Shown here one piece after another: positions 11,900-24,244 of a stretch of 64,000 nt of DNA. Both the position numbers and the translations under genes were made by a program. The notes beneath the pieces are model-generated. The model had not been told where the DNA came from and did not search any database. It saw only the letters and a list, made by a program, of their open reading frames with translations. Position 1 is the stretch's first letter. Each line of letters opens with the position of its first letter. Origin of the DNA: Lactarius indigo (Eukaryota; Basidiomycota; Agaricomycetes; Russulales; Russulaceae); the NCBI GenBank assembly GCA_025766275.1, contig JAFKAC010000001.1, positions 3,162,001 to 3,226,000 of the forward strand, in the 5' to 3' direction.

Positions 11900-12584
11900 T
11901 TATCGGCCCTGACCGGCGCCGACGAGAACGGTCCGAGGCTCGATCTCGAGCGTGTGGTGCGCTTGCTGTGCGGAAAGGCTAAGGTTGAACGGCGAGTTGG
12001 GCGCTGGCCGTGCGGCTTGTGCGAAGAAGGACGGTGGTGGGGGGATGGCGGCCGTCTGCACGGCAGCGAGGTAAAAGGGGTCCGTGTTTGCAAAATGGGA
12101 CGACTGGGAGGTGTTGTCGTAGGAAGGAAGCTGCCCAGCGGGGCGGTACTTTGGTGGTTGTTGCCGTTGTGGCGTGCCATGGACTGGGGTGTGCACGTTC
12201 AGGAGGTCTTCGACAGCTTGTTCGTCTGCCATCTCGTCGTCTACGTCGCAGCTGCGCACGGCGTAAGGGGTCGTATTTTGGCCTCTAAACCGGGAGGTAT
12301 CCTCCCATTCCCAGTGAAATGATGCGGTTGCTGAGGTGGGGGTCGGTGTGGTACATGGCTGTGCGTAACTGTTGCGGCGGGTGACAGAGTGCACACCGGG
12401 CTGGCCTTGAGACGGATAGTAAATCACTTTTGAGAGTTGGGACTGATTCAAGTGGCAAATGAGTGAGATGCGAGAATAAAGGGGAGAGAAGAGGAGCTAC
12501 CTGAAGAGTGGCAATATCCATGGCCTCTTGTGATACATGACTTGCAGAGAAAGAAGATACGAGGTCGTCAATTGAAATATTCAT
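11900..12584 (-). CDS. Intrinsically disordered fungal protein, unknown function
   Basis: Two exons, 12584-12501 and 12442-11900, joined in phase by a 58-base intron (donor GTAGCT, acceptor CAG). The product is about 208 residues. It starts MNISIDDLVSSFSASHVSQE, a short amphipathic block that looks like the only ordered part, and continues as Ser/Pro/Gln-rich sequence without recognisable domains. A central acidic stretch has DVDDEMADEQAVEDLLN, and a Tyr/Asn/Phe-rich region includes NTDPFYLAAVQ. Agaricomycetes have similar small proteins beginning with this kind of DDLV...SHVSQEA motif, but I know no function. Its neighbour CNB1 is convergent. Confidence 0.65.
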
Positions 12585-13229
12585 GAATGGTGATTTATTA
12601 AAACGGAGGACAAGTGGGGAAGGCGCTGCGGGGAGGGATGCGGGGCAGGGCTTGGGCTTGGAGGTAGGAGAGGTTTATAGGTTGTCCTCTTGCTTGCTTG
12701 TCCTTTGCTCGCTTTAGCCCTTCCCCCTTTTGGCGATTTCACTTTCAATCGCCGCGGCCCCGGAGCCCAGCCCGGGCCGTCGTTCAATTTCCCCGGGCCC
12801 CCGGACAAGGCTGTTACGGCACTCGCGGCTAACCTACCGTGGACTTAGCGGTGGATCTGTCTCCCCTTGATATGTCCAGTCTCCCTCATGCCGGCACTGC
12901 CCTGACCCGGTGTCGACACGGGTCCTGGTCGCCTCCTCCTCATCAGTGTGCACACGCTCACTTTCGTGTTGAATGTTTCGTCATACTCGTCATCATCAGC
13001 ATCAGCACCACCATGCGCCACCAGTTACTTCGGTCCATCTCACGACTCCCCACATAAGTGATTACGGTCAGGAGAAGCTTGGTCTATCCGCAACGGCACT
13101 TTTTCGCCTTTGAATGCTCCCGAGGCTGATCGTTCCCCATTCATTGCCACCGAGTGTGTTGTTGTATTACATCACATCATCACATCACCCTCACCGTGCC
13201 AGCCTCCTCGTGTCTCGTTACAGTACTTC
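12585..13229. promoter_or_regulatory. Upstream region of the disordered-protein gene
   Basis: About 645 bases between the start of the minus-strand gene at 12584 and the stop of NCBP3 at 13230. The part at 12745-12810 is very G/C-rich with CCCGGG-type runs; 12950-13250 is C/T-rich. No gene seen. Confidence 0.35.
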
Positions 13230-14454
13230 TCATTCTCTCTCGTTTAAGAACGCATCCAGCTCGTCGTCTAGCTCCTGCTGACTCTTCCTTGGTCTTCCAT
13301 GCCGACTGTGCACTTCCCCTCCTTCGGTCCAGTTCCCTCTCTGCTTCGGACCGCGGGCACCGTCTCCCGACGGCTTGTCCCAAGGTCTCCCTATTTGTCG
13401 TGGACTCGTGATACGGGTCTCAAGACTCTTCTTCCAAGAACCAGCGTCTTCTTCATCAGTGAAATAAGCACGCATTTGTGACGTCCGCTCCAGCAACGAC
13501 TTTTCCCTACCCTTCCCCTCCTCGATGTAGTCCGAACGCATCTTTGATGGTGGACTCGACGCATCATCCGGTGATTCTTCCCGCAGAAACGCATCTAGCT
13601 CGTCGTCAAGTTCTTCTTGTTTCCGCCTCTTTACTTCATATCCGTCTTCCCTCCTTGCGTCTCCGTCCACGCCGTGCTTGCGATAGAATTCGCTTCGGCC
13701 TCGGGCTCCACGCTGTTTTACGTCTGTCACTTCTGCCCAGCGTAAAAAAAGCGCACCCTTGAGGCCCTCGCCTTTGCCTAGACTTGCGTCTATGCGCTCC
13801 TTGGGTGGCCAGAAGGCCATCGGTAATGATTTCGCTTGCACAAAGCCGCTCTCGTCGGGTGTTTCCGATGCTGTACGCTGAAGCAGGGAAAGGGCAGTTG
13901 TGGCGGCCACAGAAGAAGCAAAGAGGATTACACAAGTGGTATCGTCCACCCATTCGAGTCCGAGCGGTTTTGCTTCATAATGCGTAACATATTCGAATAT
14001 GAGCTTCGTGGGCATGTGCGCGACTGGCTTTCCTTGGAGGAGTAATGCGTTTGGCCGTCGGGTGCCGTCATCTGACGTAGGTTCGTGTGTAAGATTCGTT
14101 GGAACGATGTTAAGAACTACGCGTACCTATTCTGGTCTCCATTTCTTCTATATTTTTAACTTGTTGTTCTTCCTCCCCATCCTCTCCCTCTTCCTCGCGT
14201 TTCCTCTAGTACGGTATTAGAACGTCGTGGAGGCCGACGTCTTCATCAGGGCCATCGACGCGAGATTAATGACATTGTCACACTCGCACCTTGCTTCCGC
14301 GTGTAATGTTCGTTTCTGAAAGCAAATATACTTTGGCGCGACCAATGCGGTCTGCCAGTGGAGGTTGCACTTGGTCCTCATACGCGATGTCCTCGTCATA
14401 AGAAAGAGTTGGCGTCTCCGACGCGAGTCCGTCATTTTCCGGGAGGATGTCCAT
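13230..14454 (-). CDS. Nuclear cap-binding protein subunit 3-like (NCBP3)
   Basis: NCBP3 family proteins bind the m7G cap region and link capped transcripts to TREX-dependent export. Exons 14454-14290, 14205-14127 and 14071-13230 join in phase, giving 361 residues. The order is: acidic N-terminus MDILPENDG; GRAKVYLLSE; a second exon rich in Glu (REEEGEDGEEEQQV); and the RRM-like core PNALLLQGKPVAHMPTKLIF, FEYVTH, GLEWVDDTTCVILF, with the WLDD-like element WVDDTTC of the family. The C-terminal half is charged and disordered, with three similar QEELDDELDAFLREE / QELDDELDAFLNERE type repeats. Head to head with THO2 across 234 bases, which fits a joint role in mRNA export. The conserved core makes the family call fairly safe; function in fungi is by inference. 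Confidence 0.85.
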
Positions 14455-14688
14455 GAGAATTGGTGTCGAGTTAGTTGTTCGAAAGCGAGGTATGGGTGGT
14501 TCGGTCAAACAAGGGTGGCCATAGCGGCAAGCGAGGACCCTCTCGGCCCGGTGGGCTTTTTGAACTGAGACTCGCCCTGAGTTCACGCCTTACAACATAG
14601 CCACATCCCTCGCGTTCGCCTTTCATCAACAGCGCGATTTGGGTTTGGTTTTCGCTCAAATTCGCCTGGGTCTCTGTCTGCACAAACT
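14455..14688. promoter_or_regulatory. Bidirectional promoter NCBP3 / THO2
   Basis: Only 234 bases separate the two divergent ATGs, so both core promoters and both 5' untranslated regions must lie here. No TATA element was identified. Confidence 0.5.
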
Positions 14689-17600
14689 ATGGATGCAGTA
14701 GAAAAAACTCTGGGCTTCCTCTCTAATTGGAGCAAGTCTGGGGAGGCCGACTGGTAAGTTGACCAAACATTGCATCTTTCTTTCTTTTCTTCAGAATACC
14801 TGTCTCACTCCTTGCATTCGATCCGTTCCTCATCAGCCGCAAATATCTGGTACAGTTACATTCAACTCCGGCCGACTCAAATGCCGTCGACGCGCTCGTC
14901 GCCACGTACCACACCCTCCTCTCCTCCACGCTCTCCTTCTGCCCCCCTAAGCATCCTCTCACACCGGCGGCCTTTGCGGCGTTTGTGAAGGGAATGTTAC
15001 TGGGACTACCTTCTTCCCATGATGCCCCGTCGCCGGCTGCCAATACCCTCAGCGAGCTCCTTATTGATGCCTTATGGTCCATCGACTCGCAACTGGACGA
15101 CATCCTTACAGACACCAAGGCCTCAATTTCAGCGTCGTCAGAGAAGGGAAATGAAAAGGAGCAAGTAGATAATCGAGTGGAGGAGTCGGGTGCTGTGCTG
15201 AGCAGGGACACCGCGACGAAAGACAAGGTCACCCTCCTCGAGGTCTTGAAGCTACTCCTAGTACGCCAACCATTTATCAATGCGGTCTTTAAACTGGCAG
15301 CTATCTGACTATGCTTGTACCCTTACGTGTAGAAGGATGGTGTCGTGAGCCCAGGCCTTTGCAGGGAGCGGCTGGACATGTCTCTTGTCGCTGGCATGGG
15401 CCTCGTCTTGGACAGGCCATCCTTTGATAAAAAGGAAGTTCGGGCGCGCACGGGATTATTGTGCGTTGTTACTTTCTATCCCCCCTCTCCACCCAAGGCA
15501 TTGAGCTTATTTCCGTTGTTTCATAGCTATAAGCAAAACAAGTTCAACCTCTTGCGCGAGCAATCTGAGGGTTTTTCAAAACTTTTCACTGAGGTGACTA
15601 GTGCCCTACCTGCTCCACATTCGCCCGCCACCGGTCTCCCTTTGGAACCGCTGTCCGTCGTTCCGGAGCGCGTGCAGGCGATATGGAAACGCATCGTTAG
15701 CCTCATTGGGTACTTTGACCTCGACCCGAACAGAGCTCTCGATGTCATCCTTGACCTGTTCTCTGCATACATCACCACACATTGGAGCTTCTTCCTCGTT
15801 TTGCTCAGCCTGTCCCCTTGGACAGGTCAGTGCGGGAATCTGGCTTGGATTAACGAAGAGAAGAGCGAGCCAACAAGGGTGGAACCCGGTTCTTCAAATT
15901 CAAAGTTTAGGGGCAAGAGTTTGGACGAGATTTTGTCCATAGCTGAAGGCACGGATCTGTCGAAGACCCCGTCAGTCCCATCCACGCCTCGTGTCATGGC
16001 ACAGGTGCTCGGCTTCAAGTTTCGTCACTACCAGGTTCGTCGCACGCCCATATAAATCCAAGCAGGTTTGAATTCAATGCGCGGTCAGTCGCCGGAAATT
16101 ACGGAAGCAACGCCCCGCCAACTTTACCTCACCGCTGCCCTCCTCATTCGAGAGGGTTTCATCACCCTTGACGACCTTTATCCCCACCTCTCCCCCACCG
16201 ATGATGACTTGGAAACCAAGGGGTACAAAGCGTATCTGGCTACCATCGATGCCCGTATTGACAATGCCAAAGTCTCTCAGCTTGCTCTGGCTGCACCTCT
16301 CGAGTCTTCGTCTCAGCCGAGTTCCTCTCGCCTAGCACCCCCACCACCGCCGGAGGTCAAGAAATCCCCGATTTCTACCGAACCAAAAGATCCGCCAAAC
16401 CAAAAGGTTGGTCTTGTGGTCGCGCTCCTATCCGTTGGTGCGCTCCGACCCGCTCTGGCGCTTCTTACCAAGTTCAGCTGGCTCGTCGATGCCTATCCGG
16501 AGATTGCGGATCTACTCATTCGTGTGATGAAACACTCGCTCACAACTCTATACGATCAACACCTAGTCACCAAACCCCGTAACCCGTCCAATATTCAGCC
16601 CCGCGCGCGTTGGGGTGCTACTGGCGTAGTGCCCGCCCCTGCGCGTAAACCTATGCTAACGCTGTGCGCGCCGACCCCGCCGGGAACGAGCACTGTAGAT
16701 TTTGTTTATTTCTTTCCTTTCTGGACGGACCGGGTACCTCTGTGTAACACGATGGACGACTTGATAGATGTCATCGAACCGCTGATGGCCTTTGTGGGGC
16801 TGCACGTATCTCGTGATCCCGTATTCTTGACAAAGTTCGCGAGATTAGGGAGATTACATATCGCATCGACAGTACGTTGACCGTTTATCTTTGGACTCAA
16901 TTCGTCTGACCGGTTGCTAGCTCGAGACCGACCCGTCGACGAAGAAACCCGTTGGCTCCCCCGACTCAGAGCACCCGATTCCCAAGTTTTGGCACAAGAT
17001 CCTTCGTGTTTACTTCCTCCCCGCACTCCCGCTCATCCGTGGCAACGCGGTGTGCACCGTTGAAATTTGGAACGTAATTCGTCAGTTCGAAACGACCATC
17101 CGCTGGAAGTTGTATGGCGAGTGGAAGACGCGTACGTATACGACGCATCCAGAGCTCCGCTTGCGCGCAGTACAGGTGGACCGCGAATCTAAAGGCGTCT
17201 TGCGGCGTTTATCCCACAATACTATTGACACACTCAGCGGGACGGTCGCCAAGATCGCGCACAGCAACCCGTGCATCTTTTTTGCCAACGCTGTCAACCA
17301 AATTATGGCGTATGACAATTTGGCAAGCGTTGTCGTGCAAGCGCTGAGGTATGCGACAAACATGGGGTTCGATGTACTCGTGTACATTATTTTGGATGCG
17401 CTCGCAAATCCTCACAAGGATCGAGTTAAGGACGATGGTGTGAACACATCTGATTGGTTACAGAGTGCGTCTGTCCTTGACTTGTCCTCCTTGAGTTTTT
17501 GGCAGGCTGACATGTTCGTTACAGGTCTTGCGTCTTTCACCGGGATGCTCTTCCGGCGTTACTCGGCAGATCTCTCGCCCTTACTCAAGTACATCGTACA

Positions 17601-20600
17601 TCAACTTTACGCCGGCCAGACCACAGAGATTGTCGTCTTACGCGAGCTCATTTGGAAAATGGCAGGTATCGAGCCGCTTCCGAGCCTTTCTGAGACTCAG
17701 ATCTCTGCCATGGCCGGTGGACCTACGCTCCGGATCGAGGCCGTTGCTTCGTCTGCACGAGGTGCACGGCTCGATCCTGGCGATGCTGTACTTAAGGGTC
17801 CGCAACGGCTTGGAAAGGCGTTACTGGATTCGCAACTTGCGCTCCCGCTGCTCGTGCAGGTTGCTCAGCAGAGGCAGTCCGCGGTGTACAAAATCCCCGA
17901 CGCTCATTTGAAGTCCCTCGCAGGCTTGTACGATGCTGTAAGCTATCATTCATCAATTAAGATGATTCGATGTTGAGATCGGCGTTGCAGACCCATGGCG
18001 TTTTACTCCAGTATCTCGAGCTCCTGACATCGCCCGCTGTCATCCAACCGCAAGACTATGCACAAAAGGTGGTGCCGACCCTTGCAGAGCTGGGAGAGAA
18101 GTATGGCATTTGCCCGTCGATTTGCATGCAGATCATACGGCCGATTTTGCATTCGAGTCTCTTGGCCGCCGCGCTTGCTGCGGAAGAGCAAGAGCGTGTT
18201 GCCAATGAGGAAGCGGAAAAGCGGCTCAAGGCAGCCCTTGCGGCGAAGAGAGACCCGAGCATTGCCAACTCGCGCATCGCGTCACCTGCGGTCGGGGAAG
18301 TCAGCCCGTCAGAGGCGTCAGTGCCAGCAGAGTCCAAGGGCAGTAGCACTCAGGAGGCCAGGCCGTCGGAAGACGTTGTAATGGAGAATGGAGACTCGCT
18401 GGGGACCGTAAATGTGTCGTCCGCTCCCGAGGTCAGCGCTGGCCGTCTCAACGCGTCTCATGGGGTCGCATCTCATATGGTTGTGCAGGGTCCCTGGGTC
18501 CCTGAGATGAGGGCGTTGTTCGAAGACGTCAAGAAGATCGCTCCCAAAGCGGCGTACGATATCATCGGGTCAGTTACAAGTTGACCACCTGGGCAAACCG
18601 TCACCGGTCGCTCATGTCTATCTAGGCCAGGATTCTACCTCACGTTCTGGCAACTGTCCACGTACGACCTCGCTCCACCCGCCAGTAGATACGAGGAGGA
18701 AGGTGCTGCGTTGCGTGCGCTCAGCCGTCAAGAGGATTCCAAGTACACCATGGCGGATCGTTCTTCCGACAGGACGAAGCGCCAGGGAGCACAGGCCCAC
18801 CGTGCCCGCCGAGACAGATACGCGCAGTTCTCGCAGACGCTCGCCCAGGAGCTCAAGACACAGGCGGCGTCGCGGAGATACACGATCAAGAGGTTGGCAA
18901 AGGAGAAGGCACATTGGTTTTCGCATGGCCCGAAAGCGATGGCGTTGGCGTTGGCGTCTGCTATCATCGAGCACTGTATTCAGCCGCGTTGCTTGTTATC
19001 GCCCATGGACGCGGACTATTGTGCCCAAGTCATCAAGGCAGTCCACACCATGGGCACCCCAGGTTTCAGTACCTTGATGGTATACGATAGGGTAAATGAA
19101 GGTTCATGGCACCCTCTGCCAACAGCTCGCTTACTTGTATTTGTCCCAGCTCCTCGGCGATCACATTAAGGTTGTGGTTTTCTCATGTAGCGAATACGAG
19201 GCTAAGAATTACGGTATCTGGATTTATCTTTCTTACCAACTCTGCACCTGCTTATCTCAATTTTGTTTGCCGTAGGCCGGTTTTTGCTCGGAATACTCAC
19301 TGATTTGTACAAATGGTTCTCGGATGAGGCGTTGTACGAACAGGACAACCGGACCAAGGCCGGCGGGAAGATCCTTTACCTACCTGGTTTCCAGCAATCG
19401 TGGTCGCCAAAGTTTCCGGTGGAGAAGACGTCTATTTTGGCGTGGAACAATTTCCAACAAGTGCTGAGGAAATGGCACCGGAAGCTATTTAGGGTGTGTT
19501 TACTCGTTTCGCCGCAAACCCGGCAATGGGTTTGACTGATTTCGCTTCCTTCGAAAGTCGCTCGCTGATTGCATCAAGACGAACGAGTTTATGCACGTTT
19601 ACAATGCCATCATCGTCCTCAAGGAGATCCTGCCGGTCTTCCCACTGTCAGCTGTCCTCGACCTGACCGGCCCATCCTTGATTCAAGTCATCGAAACGTT
19701 CATAGAGAAGGAGGAGCGTGGCGACCTGAAGATCTTAGCTAGGGCGTACGTCACTCCACAGTTCTTAGTCTGTGTACCTCATCTGACCGCGAATCGACCA
19801 GTTATCATGCCAGTCTCAAAAAGCGGGAACATCTCTGGGCTCCCGCAAATACGCTGGCTAAGGTAGGGAATGGCGATTCGGAAGGAAGGATTATGTGTGC
19901 TAACTTAACCCCACAGAAGGCCGCTGCACCTTCTCCTCGTCCTTCCACACCTGTCTCTGCGCCACCTGTGAACGACAAGAAGAAAGCTACTGAGCCTGTG
20001 CCGCCCTCGGGTGATAATAGGTCGACACCGTCCGCCTCTCGAACCCATGCGCAGCCATTGAATGGTACAGAGAAGCCGAGCACGCCGTCTTCTGCAAAAT
20101 CCGTCATTGACAGGTTTGTTGATTGGTCTAGATACGCGTGAATACCCTCTTCTAATTATCTTAGCAGCATCCCTCGCCCAGAAGTAGTAAGGCGGGTACG
20201 CACGGAGCCAAGAGGAGATACACCGGGACGATTGACTGTCAACGGGAATGACGTAGACTCAAAATCGCAACCCATGGACGTTGACACACCTGCAGTCAGG
20301 CAAGAAGAGGTCGCCGAGGGTAGCCGTCCTTCATCGGCTCCCGGTCATCGCGCAGATGCACCCATCAACTCCTTGCATAAAACCGCCTTGCTCCAAAGCA
20401 GAGAAAGCCCCACGCCCCTTCCGACCCCTACCTCTGCGAACCTCCCTCCAATGAAGCAGCCCCCACATTCGCCACGTGGTCACCGAATCGTAGAAGAACG
20501 CACGTCGCGATCTGACGCCGCGCCGATGCCACCGCCGATCGCCCCCAGCCAGACTGCGTCTGCGCAAGAGCTTCGTGAAACCGCAAGGCAGTCCATACGC

Positions 20601-22365
20601 AGGAGCGAGGAACAGGCAGACGCAAGAGCCGTCGCTGTCGAGTCTCGAGGCGAATCGCGGATGAACTCTCCTGGCGCACCACGCAGAAGGTCGCAGTCGC
20701 CACCAACGCGACCTGGCACCCGAAACGCAAGCACGGAGAGTCGAACGAGCGGCGAAAGACTCGTGGACCGTGGAGAGGTGGACCGAGCCGACGATCGGCG
20801 TCTCGAGCGCGAAAGCAGTCGCCAGGATGGGTACACCTCAGAGCGACGCGAACACCGCCGTGACCGCTCCGAACGAGAACGCGAGCGCGGCAGGGATCGC
20901 CACGGGGATCGAGAACGCGACCGAGAGCACCGCGGAGAGCGCGAACGAGACCCGGAGCGCGACAGAGAGAGACGAGAACGCGATCGGGAACGCGACAGGG
21001 AACGTGACCGTGACCGTGACCGTGACCGCGGCGATCGACACCGACGAGACGAAAAGGACCGCGATCGGGAGAGCAGGAAGGACCGCGAGGTCAGCGGTCG
21101 GACGGTTCTCCCCGCGGAAGACCGCAGCCAGTCTCGTCCGGGACATCGCTCTGCGGCCCCTACTGATGAGACACTCGGAAAGCGAAGAAGGCCCGGTGAC
21201 GATGACGTACGTCTCCACCCTCCAGTGAGCTTATCGTGTTTAATCATCATCCTCCCGTTCACGGTTTACAGTCCGACCGCACCTTGAAGCGAAGCTCTCG
21301 CGAAAAGAATCGTGAAGACCGCAGCCGGCGGACTTCCGATAAGGAGAAAGAACATGAACGTACGCGTGAGTCGGATCGGCGACGACGAGATCGCGAGGAG
21401 GACGGTGACGGACGTCAGGCACTCCCGGAAAAGGTGCGGCCCCATCTCAGACACTCCCCCTTAACTTTTTAGAGTGTCAGCTAACAAAGGGCCCTGATCA
21501 ACCCAAGCACTCGGAGAAGCGCGTACTCGACGGCCCGACGACGACGGCCTCCCCACTGCCACCCACGACGCCATCCGCGCCACGGGCTATGGCGATTAGC
21601 GAACCAGTGCGGAACGGGAAGCCGGATGCCGGTGTACGAGATCGTGATCGGGAGCGCGATCGGGAGAGGGACAGAGAGAGGGAACAACGTGAGAGGGAGA
21701 GGGAAAGAGAGTGGGTGCCTCGCGAGAGCGCACAGCAGCAACACCACCATCGCGACCGCGAGCGGGAACGCGAGCCCCCCCTGGCTGTGCACCCTCGGGA
21801 TATGCCGTCCGGTGGTCCGATCGGCTCCTCCCACGCCAGTGCTAATGTCAACGTTCCCTCGGCCATGAACGCACCGCCACCACCACTGCCGCCGCTACTT
21901 GCCGAAACAACCGCAGCCAACTCGGCCTCCGGGAGTGGCAGCGGTGGGAGCTTCCTCTCGCGAATCGGTGGGCCTTATCGCTCGCCTCCGACCGCCTCAA
22001 ATTCGTTCCGCTCGGATGGAACGGGGGTAGGGGAGCAGCGCACCTGGCCACCCGAAGATGACTGGGACGGCACGCGGAAACGGTCCCTTTCTGGTGAGTG
22101 TTGAGCCCCCCCCATCTTTTGATTATTCATACACACGCTGACTTGGTGCGTGGTGCGTTATGTAATGGTTCTTCCAGATCGGGAGAAAAACGCTATGGAA
22201 GATGCGAGTGCAGACCTAGGCTCAGATTCGCAAGTGCCCAAACGACCGCGCATTATCCGCAACCGGTATGTTACACCCCAAACGCATGGTCTCGCAAAAA
22301 AATTATTGCCTATCGACCCTGGCGCCAATGACAAGCCGCGGTCCGGACGGAAGGACTATGGTTAA
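14689..22365 (+). CDS. THO2: THO complex subunit 2 (THO2/THOC2)
   Basis: Largest subunit and scaffold of THO, the core of the TREX complex that couples transcription to mRNA export in the nucleus. The gene is about 7.7 kb with many short introns and encodes a protein near 2000 residues. Recognised blocks: LLAFDPFLISRKYLVQLH, DLDPNRALDVILDLFSAY, VGALRPALALLTKFSWL, FYFFPFWTDRVPL-like VDFVYFFPFWTDRVPL, HKILRVYFLPALPL, VWNVIRQFE-type EIWNVIRQFETTIRWKLYGEW, LKYIVHQL, FYLTFWQLSTYDLAPP, RRYTIKRLAKEKAHWF, and FLLGILTDLYKWFSDEALY. The C-terminal quarter is a disordered Arg/Asp/Glu repeat tail typical of fungal and animal THO2. The stop is at 22363-22365 after KPRSGRKDYG. The ATG at 14689 is the only sensible start, but the obvious first intron (14754-14794) would create a TGA codon at its junction; a nearby donor (GTCTGG, 14741) keeps the frame. 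Confidence 0.93.
20830..21110 (+). repeat. Arg-Asp/Arg-Glu coding repeat in THO2 tail
   Basis: Tandem, imperfect CGNGAN-type units (for example GACCGTGACCGT...) encode alternating Arg-Asp and Arg-Glu dipeptides. A shorter repeat of the same kind lies at about 21640-21720. The repeat keeps the antisense strand open as a spurious Ser-Arg-rich frame. Confidence 0.8.
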
Positions 22366-22645
22366 TTCGCGCCTGCTGTATTGTACCTCAGACCCATGAA
22401 TGAAGGGGGCTATCACACCAATCTTCATTTCGTGTATTTAAAATACATGCTGTCCCCCATCCCCTTTCCCTCGCCCTCCCTCACCACTACTGAATTATAC
22501 ATTTTCTGTTAGCGTCTAATATCAACATAAACTAGACGATGCCACCATAAAGAGTAATCAATCTCCGCGGGGGACTATGCTCCTCGAAGTGAGATAAAGA
22601 GAATGTGATGCGAGTTGAATCGCAGCTGGCTAATACAATTGACAG
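22366..22645. other. Convergent 3' ends of THO2 and GCH1
   Basis: About 280 A/T- and C/T-rich bases; two facing 3' untranslated regions. Nothing else seen. Confidence 0.4.
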
Positions 22646-23885
22646 CTACCGTTTCATGAGTGTGAGGAATTCTTCGCGGGTCTTTTGCTGCGTGCGGAAG
22701 CAACCGAGCATGCACGAAGTTGTTGTGATGGAGCCCGGCTTCTGTACGCCGCGCATCGTCATGCATAAATGGCTTAATACAGGAACCGGCAGGAAGGGGG
22801 CAAAAAGGCGGGGCGAGAGGAGAGGGAACGTGTGACGTGGAACACATGAGCGAGATATCGGCGGCGAAGTGTGGCGTCAAGATGGGACGTACGTGGCCTC
22901 CATGACGACTGCGACCCCACGAGGTTTGATAGCCTCCTGTACGCAGAGGGCAATCTGCTTCGTAAGGCGCTCCTGGACCTGAAGACGTCGGCTGAAGGTC
23001 TCAGCAATGCGTGCGAGTTTTGAGATGCCCAAAACGAGCTTGTTTGGGATGTACGCTATGGCAATCTGCGAACAATGTGGATGTAATGCTGTAAGCGGCC
23101 AAGTGGTCGGGATCGGGAGGGGAAAAAAGATAGCGCGCGCGATGAAGGGGAAACAGTCTGGGGACGAACCTTGCCCGTGAAAGGGACCAAATGATGTTCG
23201 CACAAGCTGGAAATGTCGATCTCGCGAACCAGAACCATCTCGTCATGGTCCTCCGCAAAGACAGCACCATTGATCACGTCTATGCGGGAAGATTCCGCTT
23301 TTCAGTCTTTGGGGGTGCAAGGATGCGAGAAGAAGGAAGAAAAAGAAAGAAAAAAAAAATTGGGGGAGGGGTGAGGGGGTGACGAACCTGCCAGGCGTTC
23401 TTCATAGCCCTTGGTCATCCACATCAAGGCCTGGGCATATCGTTCGGGTGTGCGAAGGAGGCCTTCTCGATCAGGATCTTCGCCAATGCACTCGAGCACG
23501 GTGCGCACCGCCGCCGTGAGTTTGGTCTGACGGGCGGCCTTCTCTGAGGGTGACGCATTGAGGCGAGAGAGGGTGGACTTTGCTTATGTTATGGGGGAGT
23601 GAAATATGTGAAGTGAAGAGGGAGGGTAAGAAAGAAAGAGAACACACCGGGCCAGCCGAGACCGTTCACGTCAGGAAGAGGACTTTTTCGATCTGGGGGT
23701 GCAGAAGGGGAGGACAAACCGGATGGAGGACGGAAGCCATACCCGTCGCCAGGTGTCCCCTCAGAGTGTAGGGAAGCGGGGTGCCCAGGGTCATCCGGGA
23801 GTCGGACAGGAACGTCGTCATTGTCACTGAAAGTGTCAGTGTCTAGGCGGCGAAGCCGATCTACGAGCAAATCTCCGGAGTTCAT
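22646..23885 (-). CDS. FOL2: GTP cyclohydrolase I
   Basis: Converts GTP to 7,8-dihydroneopterin triphosphate, the first step to folates and tetrahydrobiopterin. The ATG at 23885 opens [15 protein letters not shown]; an in-frame ATG at 23903 is possible. A disordered Pro/Asp-rich leader is followed by the core: [80 protein letters not shown] and [13 protein letters not shown]. The last part is VAVVMEA followed by the [12 protein letters not shown] block. The zinc ligands (Cys and His of CEHH, and the Cys of CMTMRG) are present, as are the substrate-pocket RTPER and [10 protein letters not shown] motifs. Several introns of about 50-150 bases; the one at 23290-23380 is A-rich on the plus strand. 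The protein ends [10 protein letters not shown], stop at 22646. Confidence 0.95.
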
Positions 23886-24244
23886 AATATGAGAAATAAA
23901 CACAAAAGAGTGGGAGAATGAGCTACGAGAATATGTTCAATGCAGTGTATCCCAAAACCGGAGATTTGAAAGTAGCCAAAATGTGGTGACCGAACTACCT
24001 TTTCTTTAAACTTCTCTGATCGCTCTCTTCCTGTCTCCCGGATTTACCAAAATCGAGCGGCTCCGGAAATTACCATTGAGGAAGTTTCATACCGAGAGAG
24101 CATACATTCACCCCTCTCCGCTCGCCTTCCCCTTCCTCGCCCGCTCGCCCGCTCCCCTGAACATGGCCGACACAGCCAATCATCTCAAATGTTTATTATC
24201 CCGCTTTCCCTCCTCTTTTTTTCGTCATCTCTTTTCTTTCTTCC
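23886..24244. promoter_or_regulatory. Shared upstream region GCH1 / ABC transporter
   Basis: About 360 bases between divergent ATGs. The part near 24100-24240 is C/T-rich on the plus strand, as is common just before basidiomycete start codons. Confidence 0.45.

Noticed and set aside
20480..21262. 260-residue Ser-Arg-rich frame on the minus strand
   Set aside because: It is the antisense of the Arg-Asp/Arg-Glu repeat of THO2 and is held open by the repeat.
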